Assembly: GCA_964484515.1 (NCBI GenBank)
Contig: CAZAGT010000138.1
Location: forward strand, 1 to 12,205
From: CAZAGT01 sp964484515
Lineage (GTDB): Bacteria > Desulfobacterota > DSM-4660 > Desulfatiglandales > HGW-15
Direction: 5' to 3'
DNA length: 12,205 nucleotides
Under the pieces are notes generated by a model, which ran no database searches, had not been told where the DNA came from, and saw nothing but the letters and a program-made list of their open reading frames with translations. Made by a program: the position numbers and the translations under genes. Positions 7,818 through 12,205 of the stretch are shown piece by piece. The first letter of the stretch is position 1. Every line of letters begins with the position of its first letter.

Positions 7818-8342
7818 ATGAGACCTGAATTGATCCTAACATTTTCATTGCTTTTACCCTTTTTGATGCTCGTCGCATCCGTCGTATCCGGTTCCGAAAA
7901 AACCCTGCAACAAGGCAAGGGTTCGCAAGTGGTACACCGAGCCGAATCGCAAAAGCCTTTCAAAGGGTCAGAAGACTGGTTTAGCGGTGACGTAGAGATC
8001 CAGCCATTGTTCCCCGCTATTGAAACCGCCCACTTTTCCGGTGCATATGTCACATTTCAGCCCGGCGCAAGAACGGCCTGGCATCTCCATCCCGCGGGAC
8101 AACATTTGATCGTGACTTCCGGTGTTGCTCTAACCGGAACGAGGGATGGAAACATCGTTACATTCGAATCCGGCGACACAGTCTGGTGCCCCCCCCACAT
8201 CGACCACTGGCACGGTGCCACGCCTGACGCTCCGATGACGCATTTGGCCATTACCGGATTCCTCGATGGGAAGAATGTTGTCTGGAAAGAAAAGGTCACC
8301 GATGAACAATACTATGGGAAAAAAAGCGTTGATCACGAATAA
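7818..8342 (+). CDS. Exported cupin, hydroxynitrile-lyase-like type
   Basis: A single-domain cupin of 174 residues. ATG 7818 is chosen over the upstream in-frame ATG at 7761 because AGAGGAG (7805-7811) lies 6 bases before it and a clean signal peptide then starts the protein (hydrophobic residues 5-23, possible cleavage after VSG, residue 25). The metal site is WHLHPAGQ (His89, His91, Gln95) with DHWHGA (His130), followed by MTHLAI (His142). This arrangement, and the C-terminal VTDEQY, match the Mn-cupin hydroxynitrile lyase of Granulicella tundricola (ligands His53, His55, Gln59, His94) as I recall it. Those enzymes are annotated as cupins with unknown natural role, so lyase activity here is only a possibility. 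The 3' end overlaps the next gene by 41 bases. Confidence 0.85.
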   Translation: MRPELILTFSLLLPFLMLVASVVSGSEKTLQQGKGSQVVHRAESQKPFKGSEDWFSGDVEIQPLFPAIETAHFSGAYVTFQPGARTAWHLHPAGQHLIVTSGVALTGTRDGNIVTFESGDTVWCPPHIDHWHGATPDAPMTHLAITGFLDGKNVVWKEKVTDEQYYGKKSVDHE

Positions 8343-9066
8343 AATTCACGTAGCGATTCTGGCAATAATGGTTGGCCTAACCCTATTTGCAACTATTTCA
8401 GAGGCGAAAAGTATGAACGAAAATCAGGCATTAAGCGCAAAACAAAAAAGGATAGTCTCCATCGCCGCTTTCACCGCCAGCGGAGATTTGAAGCAGTTGA
8501 AGCCATCTTTGAACGAGGGATTGGATGCCGGCCTGACCGTCAATGAGATCAAGGAAATCCTGGTGCAGATGTATGCCTATACCGGATTCCCTCGCAGTCT
8601 TAATGGAATCACTACCTTTATGGAGGTTTTAGATGAGCGCCGGACCAAAGGGATCAAGGACGAGATCGGCAAAGAAGCCAGCCCGGCGCCTGCCGATTTC
8701 GACAAGGACGAATATGGCGCAAAGGTGAGAGCAAAGCTTGCCGGAAAGGATGACATTCCACCACCAAGTGGGTATCAACTCTTCGTGCCCGTCATTGACA
8801 CGTTCCTGAAGGAACATTTGTTTGCAGACATATTTGTTCGTGACGTGCTGAATTATCAGGAAAGAGAACTGGCGACTATCGCCGCCCTTGCCAATATGAC
8901 GGGCACCGAAGGTCAGCTTCGTTTCCATTTTGGAGCCGCGATGAACACCGGGCTGACCGAAGCCCAGATGAAAGATTTCATATCCTTACTCGAGGACAAG
9001 ATAGGCACAAAAAAAGCAGAAAATGCTGAGGAGGTTCTGAATACAGTGCTGAGAAGCAGGAAATAG
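8302..9066 (+). CDS. Exported tandem carboxymuconolactone decarboxylase-like protein
   Basis: A protein of 254 residues with two AhpD/CMD-type helical repeats. The first covers about residues 43-102 (KQKRIVSIAAFTASGDL ... MYAYTGFPRSLNGI). The second covers about 180-250 (LNYQERELATIAALANM ... FHFGAAMNTGLTEAQM). It has no cysteine at all, so the AhpD peroxidase motif CxxC is excluded. The start at 8302 has AAAGG (8291-8295) 6 bases upstream and yields a signal peptide (hydrophobic core at about 17-32, possible cleavage after SEA). The in-frame ATGs at 8266 and 8314 are alternatives. Cupin and CMD proteins are often adjacent or fused, which supports a joint role on one small-molecule substrate, here outside the cytoplasm. 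The reaction is unknown. Confidence 0.83.
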   Translation: MNNTMGKKALITNKIHVAILAIMVGLTLFATISEAKSMNENQALSAKQKRIVSIAAFTASGDLKQLKPSLNEGLDAGLTVNEIKEILVQMYAYTGFPRSLNGITTFMEVLDERRTKGIKDEIGKEASPAPADFDKDEYGAKVRAKLAGKDDIPPPSGYQLFVPVIDTFLKEHLFADIFVRDVLNYQERELATIAALANMTGTEGQLRFHFGAAMNTGLTEAQMKDFISLLEDKIGTKKAENAEEVLNTVLRSRK

Positions 9067-9095
9067 TATTCCTGTAAATTTTCAAGGAAAACCAA

Positions 9096-9170
9096 ATGGC
9101 CACATCGATGATCACGGCGCGCACGCGCGCAGCCACGGTCAAGGTCATATCTGAGGAGGAATTGCCATGA
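9096..9170 (+). CDS. Possible 24-codon small ORF coupled to the SDR gene
   Basis: ATG 9096 is preceded by AAGGA 8 bases upstream and opens a 24-residue frame beginning MATSMITARTRAATVK and ending SEEELP. Its TGA (9168-9170) overlaps the SDR start as ATGA, the standard arrangement for translational coupling. The frame is GC-rich like the SDR and unlike the preceding CMD gene. No homology is recognised. It may be a leader that sets SDR translation, a leftover of a former upstream gene, or chance. Confidence 0.3.
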   Translation: MATSMITARTRAATVKVISEEELP

Positions 9171-9928
9171 ACCTGTCATTCGAGAACCAAGTCGCCCTCG
9201 TCACCGGCGGCGATTCCGGCATCGGCTGGGCGACCGCCAAAGCCTTCGCCGAGGCCGGCGCCACAGTCGTCCTCTCGGCAAGGAGCGAGGAAAAGCTGCG
9301 CGCGCGGGTCGAGGAGCTCGAATCAGCGAACCACAAGGCGCTCGGCGTGCCCTGCGACGTGAGCGTTGAGAGCCGGGTGAAGGAGATGGTTGAAAAGGCC
9401 GTATCGACTTTCGGCCGTATCGACGCGGCCTTCAACAATGCTGGCGTGCAGAGCCCCATAGCGGAAACCGCGGAAGCGAGCGGAGAAGAGTTCGACCGGG
9501 TGAATGCGATCAATCTGCGCGGCGTCTGGAACTGCATGAAGTACGAGCTGATTCAGATGCGCAAGCAGGGCAGCGGCGCCATCGTCAATACCTCGTCGCT
9601 CGGCGGGCTTGTCGGCATTGCCGGTCGTGCTGCGTATCACGCCTCCAAACACGGGGTGCTCGGCCTCACCAAGAGTGCGGCGCTCGAATATGCGGCGAGG
9701 GGAATCCGTATCAATGCCGTATGCCTAGGAATCATCGATACGCCGATGGTCGCAGGCATGAAGGAGAGCGAAGGTCAAGCCATGGCCGAGTTGATGAGGC
9801 AGGTGCCGATTGCGCGCCTCGGCCGTCCGGAGGAAATCGCCTCCGCCGTGCTCTGGCTCTGCTGCCCCGGAGCCGCCTACGTGATCGGCCATGCGCTTGT
9901 CGTGGACGGCGGCTACACCATTCATTGA
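9167..9928 (+). CDS. Short-chain dehydrogenase/reductase (SDR), intact
   Basis: A classical SDR of 253 residues with every hallmark: cofactor motif TGGDSGIG (13-20), NNAG (90-93), catalytic Ser144 (NTSSLGG), Tyr157 and Lys161 (YHASK), and the C-terminal VVDGGYT. It would reduce a ketone or oxidise a secondary alcohol in the cytosol. The strand-2 sequence LSARSEEKL has Arg rather than Asp after the strand, compatible with NADP(H); this is inference. The start is firm: AGGAGG at 9154-9159 with 7-base spacing. It lies 100 bases after the CMD gene. Its C-terminus is clearly related to the SDR remnant at 6487-6680, so two related SDRs once flanked the alcohol dehydrogenase, cupin and CMD genes. 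Its GC-rich codon use differs from that of the cupin and CMD genes, which hints at a different origin. Confidence 0.93.
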   Translation: MNLSFENQVALVTGGDSGIGWATAKAFAEAGATVVLSARSEEKLRARVEELESANHKALGVPCDVSVESRVKEMVEKAVSTFGRIDAAFNNAGVQSPIAETAEASGEEFDRVNAINLRGVWNCMKYELIQMRKQGSGAIVNTSSLGGLVGIAGRAAYHASKHGVLGLTKSAALEYAARGIRINAVCLGIIDTPMVAGMKESEGQAMAELMRQVPIARLGRPEEIASAVLWLCCPGAAYVIGHALVVDGGYTIH

Positions 9929-10115
9929 GGCGGAAACGCACAAGAAGTGGAATAAAGAAAGAAGAAAATGGAAAAATCCCTTTTATTGATCTAAAAATAA
10001 CCTTTTTCTGCACCTGATCGTTGTTCCGCAGCCGCTCCACACCGCTAGGTGATAAAACCGTTGCATGGAAAGCATTGTCATGTTCGACCTCCTGGGCACA
10101 ATACAGACGGGGTAA

Positions 10116-10724
10116 ATCACGGATATCAATCGGCTTGAGGCTTTCAGCGACGGCCTGTTTGCAATTGCAATCACCCTACTCATTTTAGACATTAAAGTTC
10201 CGCATTCAGGCACCTCTCTCGGGAGAGAACTCATCACCCTCTGGCCGTCTTATTTTGTCTACACGGTTAGCTTTATCGTTATTGGCGCTATCTGGATCAA
10301 TCACCACGCGATGTTTGACCACATTGTACGAGTCGACCATAAACTCCTTTTGCTTAATACCTTCCATTTGATGTTCATCGCATTTTTACCTTTTCCAACT
10401 GCAGTTCTCTCGCAAGCCTTACACAATAGGGTTGATGAAGCAGTAGCCACGTCGTTTTATGGCGGCATTTTGACTGTCATTGGTGTATTTGTAACAGCTA
10501 TGTGGTATTATGGCTCGCACGAGCATCGGCTTCTCGGTGAAAATATCTCTCGGGATGAGGTGAGACTGAATGGCCGCAGGTTTTTGGTTGGCCCCGTGGT
10601 CTATGGGGTTGCCAGCTTGGTCGCATTGATGGTGCCTTGGGTAGCGTTGGGGTTCTACATTGCCTTAAACGTGTTCTTCCTTTGGCCGCACCGCAAGTAT
10701 ACCGCTAACAAAAATGAACAATAA
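10116..10724 (+). CDS. TMEM175-family membrane protein lacking a normal start codon
   Basis: The reading frame contains the TMEM175 signature RLEAFSDGLFAIAITLL near its N-terminus, then ILDIKVP and about six hydrophobic segments, ending RKYTANKNEQ. Characterised bacterial TMEM175 proteins are potassium-conducting channels with this FSDG-containing first helix and about 200 residues. The frame between the TAA at 10113-10115 and the stop gives 202 residues, full length for the family. However, it contains no ATG, GTG or TTG before the signature: the codons are ATC-ACG-GAT-ATC-AAT-CGG. The expected start position holds ATC at 10116. The first in-frame ATG (10311) would delete helices 1 and 2 and the signature. 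Either a rare ATC start is used, or the start has been mutated and the gene is inactive, or there is a base error. An upstream in-frame ATG (10065) is separated by the TAA. Family assignment is firm; expression is doubtful. Confidence 0.75.
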   Translation: MTDINRLEAFSDGLFAIAITLLILDIKVPHSGTSLGRELITLWPSYFVYTVSFIVIGAIWINHHAMFDHIVRVDHKLLLLNTFHLMFIAFLPFPTAVLSQALHNRVDEAVATSFYGGILTVIGVFVTAMWYYGSHEHRLLGENISRDEVRLNGRRFLVGPVVYGVASLVALMVPWVALGFYIALNVFFLWPHRKYTANKNEQ

Positions 10725-10884
10725 CACTTACGGCCCAATCGGATAGCCGGGGGTCTTAGCGCCCATCAGCACACCACCCCTTGCGCGGGTCCGCAAAGAG
10801 GGCGGTTCGGAATGGCGGCGCAATTGTCAATTGATCACCGAACGGCGGTGTAATCAGCGTCGCAGGGTTGTAGGGAGAGACTCT

Positions 10885-11322
10885 ATGAAGCGAATTTTAT
10901 CTGTTTTATTTGCCGGATTTATTATTTGTATTCTCATTGTTTACTCAAATGCATCGGAGAACAAAAAAACCATGAAAATAAATGTAAAGGCAAACGACAA
11001 AACCACGGTGTTCGAACTCAATAATAGTTCGGCGGCCAAGGATCTGTACGCCCAGCTGCCACTTAGTATCTCAGTGGAAAATTACAGCAAAAATGAAAAA
11101 ATCTTCTACCCGCCGGAGAAACTGAACACCGCCGATACCCCGCAAGCGGATGCCCAGCCAGGAACCCTTGCCTACTATGCACCGTGGGGAGACGTGGTGA
11201 TGTTCTACGGTAGCTTCGGCACCGCGGCAGAGCTGTATGAGCTGGGACATGCCATATCGGGGAGTGAATATATACAAGGTATGTCCGGAACGATACAGAT
11301 CGAGAAAGGTAGTGTTCCATAG
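10885..11322 (+). CDS. Exported cyclophilin-like domain protein
   Basis: A protein of 145 residues with an N-terminal signal peptide (hydrophobic core at about 4-21, likely cleavage after SNA) and a cyclophilin-like beta-barrel domain. Family hallmarks are MKINVKANDKTTVFEL, LPLSISVENY, and the core LAYYAPWGDVVMFYGSFG, followed by the C-terminal GTIQIEK. The usual proteins of this family are about 110-150 residues and have no established prolyl isomerase activity. ATG 10885 is chosen over the longer in-frame ATG 10831 because GGGAG (10873-10877) lies 7 bases upstream and the signal peptide then begins the protein. In other genomes such proteins often neighbour oxidoreductases, cupins and CMD proteins, which fits this cluster. 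The role is unknown. Confidence 0.82.
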   Translation: MKRILSVLFAGFIICILIVYSNASENKKTMKINVKANDKTTVFELNNSSAAKDLYAQLPLSISVENYSKNEKIFYPPEKLNTADTPQADAQPGTLAYYAPWGDVVMFYGSFGTAAELYELGHAISGSEYIQGMSGTIQIEKGSVP

Positions 11323-11481
11323 GGTGGTATAATTTCGGGCGGGTATAGTCCTCACGTTTAAGAATGACGAGTCCTTTCTTTTTCAGGGTTCTTATACGAA
11401 CGTGGAGCATTCTGGAGCCGATTGTTCCCAAGATACCCAAAAAATCTCTGATTGGTCTTCAAATCGACCGTAAACATCGTC

Positions 11482-11514
11482 GGGCTGAACCCATTAAGGG
11501 CTCAGCCCAATTTT
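11482..11514 (+). terminator. Hairpin with short T-run downstream of the cyclophilin-like gene
   Basis: GGGCTGA (11482-11488) and TCAGCCC (11502-11508) form a perfect 7-bp stem, with further partial pairing of ACCC and GGG inside. It is followed by AATTTT (11509-11514). Read on the + strand it resembles a rho-independent terminator, though 160 bases after the stop. The convergent recombinase gene ends at 11522, so the hairpin lies between converging genes. Confidence 0.45.
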
Positions 11515-11521
11515 GTGAATA

Positions 11522-12166
11522 TTACCCATGTAGATTATCGATCCACCGCATCGCCTCTGCCTCGCTGGTCTTTCCCAAATACCTTTGGGTGGTTGACAGG
11601 TTCGAATGACGTAGTAGCACCTTGCTTACGATCTCAAGTGGCGTTCCAGACCGAGATGCATATGTGGCCGCGTGCCGGCGCAGATCATGAGGTCTGAGGT
11701 GGATCCCAACCAAATCGCCAGCCTTCTTCACAACGATCCTTGCAGCAGCGTAGGTTATGGGGAAGATCTTGGCATCCGGTTTGATTTCCTTTTGCCGGAT
11801 GTATCTCTTGAGCCGATCTGCCACTTTTTGGGGCAGGAAGGCCACCTCCGCCTCTTTTCCGCTTTTAGGGTCCCGAATGATTGCTTTCCGATCTTCGATG
11901 TCCTTGGGTCGGAGCTTTAGTACCTCGCCGACCCTCATGCACGCACGGGCTATAAGTTCGAGCATGAGGCGATTCCTGGGATTTGGCGTCCTGAAGATGA
12001 TTTCATCAACCACATCTTTTTCAAGAATTTGGAACTGATTCAGCTTTCCTGCCCTGAAGAGCTTTCGTAGCGCGGGTTTGTCACAGGGATTCTGAAAATC
12101 AGGATCGACCGAATTCTTGACGTAATTGAGAAAGGCCGACAGGAGAGTGAAACCTGAATTTTGCAC
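11522..12166 (-). CDS. Tyrosine recombinase/integrase, catalytic part; 5' end probably frameshifted
   Basis: The 214-residue frame holds a complete catalytic domain: Arg78 (ACMRVGEVLKL), a probable Lys104 (KSGKEAEV), His160-x-x-Arg163 (PHDLRRHAATYAS), His187 (LLRHSNLS) and the nucleophile Tyr196 (TTQRYLGK). Only the end of the N-terminal core-binding domain (LLSAFLNYVKNS) precedes it, starting at a GTG (12166) without a ribosome binding site. An in-frame TAA lies just upstream at 12181-12179. A second frame runs open from 12203 to about 12150 and reads ALKQTFRAKFR, which would continue naturally into FTLLSAFLNYVKN after a one-base shift. I infer that the gene begins beyond the right edge and carries a frameshift near 12150, possibly an extra A in the AAA at 12150-12152. 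It probably came with a mobile or genomic-island element; attachment sites were not identified. Confidence 0.8.
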   Translation of the reverse strand: MQNSGFTLLSAFLNYVKNSVDPDFQNPCDKPALRKLFRAGKLNQFQILEKDVVDEIIFRTPNPRNRLMLELIARACMRVGEVLKLRPKDIEDRKAIIRDPKSGKEAEVAFLPQKVADRLKRYIRQKEIKPDAKIFPITYAAARIVVKKAGDLVGIHLRPHDLRRHAATYASRSGTPLEIVSKVLLRHSNLSTTQRYLGKTSEAEAMRWIDNLHG

Positions 12167-12205
12167 GAAAGGTCTGTTTTAGGGCTACGGACTCATTTTG
12201 TTGTT

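Noticed and set aside
10805..10843. GTTCGG/CCGAAC inverted repeat before the cyclophilin-like gene
   Set aside because: Only 6 bp with a 27-base loop, no T-run; too weak to call a terminator or operator.
11328..11333. TATAAT as a promoter -10 box
   Set aside because: No -35-like hexamer lies 16-18 bases upstream, and there is no downstream + strand gene to drive.
11482..11508. Integron attC site beside an integrase
   Set aside because: The RYYYAAC/GTTRRRY core pair is not visible, and the recombinase lacks obvious IntI features; a plain hairpin is the simpler reading.
11364..11697. Forward open frames overlapping the end of the recombinase
   Set aside because: They are antisense to a frame with intact tyrosine recombinase motifs and have no ribosome site or recognisable product.
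1..12205. tRNA, rRNA or CRISPR loci
   Set aside because: No cloverleaf-like segments with TTCRA arms, no rRNA-like blocks and no regularly spaced repeats were seen by eye.

Overview
The window is a mosaic stretch of bacterial chromosome. A GC-rich efflux operon occupies the left half. A set of small redox and exported-protein genes occupies the right half. An AT-rich, gene-free spacer lies between them, and a damaged tyrosine recombinase closes the right edge. Taxonomy cannot be fixed from sequence alone. The integrase family and the intergenic inverted-repeat element at 5661-5811 resemble, from memory, ones common in sulfate-reducing and syntrophic Desulfobacterota (former Deltaproteobacteria). 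This placement is tentative.

Left half (350-5425): four same-strand genes with overlaps or a gap of only 12 bases form an operon with the E. coli ybhGFSR gene order. They encode a membrane fusion protein, a double-ATPase subunit and two ABC-2 permeases, which together make an ABC exporter. The CecR-type TetR regulator known from E. coli is not in the window, and neither is an outer-membrane TolC-like channel.

Middle (5426-6705): no intact gene. It holds a 151-bp element with 16-bp imperfect terminal inverted repeats and an internal hairpin, about 600 bp of AT-rich DNA with short palindromes, and a decayed short-chain dehydrogenase (SDR) whose C-terminal remnant matches the intact SDR further right.

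Right half (6706-11322), all + strand: a zinc-dependent alcohol dehydrogenase, an exported cupin of the hydroxynitrile-lyase-like type, an exported cysteine-free tandem carboxymuconolactone-decarboxylase-like (CMD) protein, a possible 24-codon ORF coupled to an intact SDR, a TMEM175-family membrane protein that lacks a normal start codon, and an exported cyclophilin-like protein. Two cytosolic NAD(P)-type oxidoreductases beside three proteins with N-terminal signal sequences suggest an accessory carbonyl/redox metabolism module with cytosolic and periplasmic arms. The substrate is unknown.

Right edge (11522-12205, - strand): the catalytic half of a tyrosine recombinase with all key residues. 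Its N-terminal part appears to continue in another frame toward the window edge, so it is probably frameshifted. Together with the decayed SDR, the repeat element and the uneven base composition, it marks the right half as an acquired and partly eroding region.
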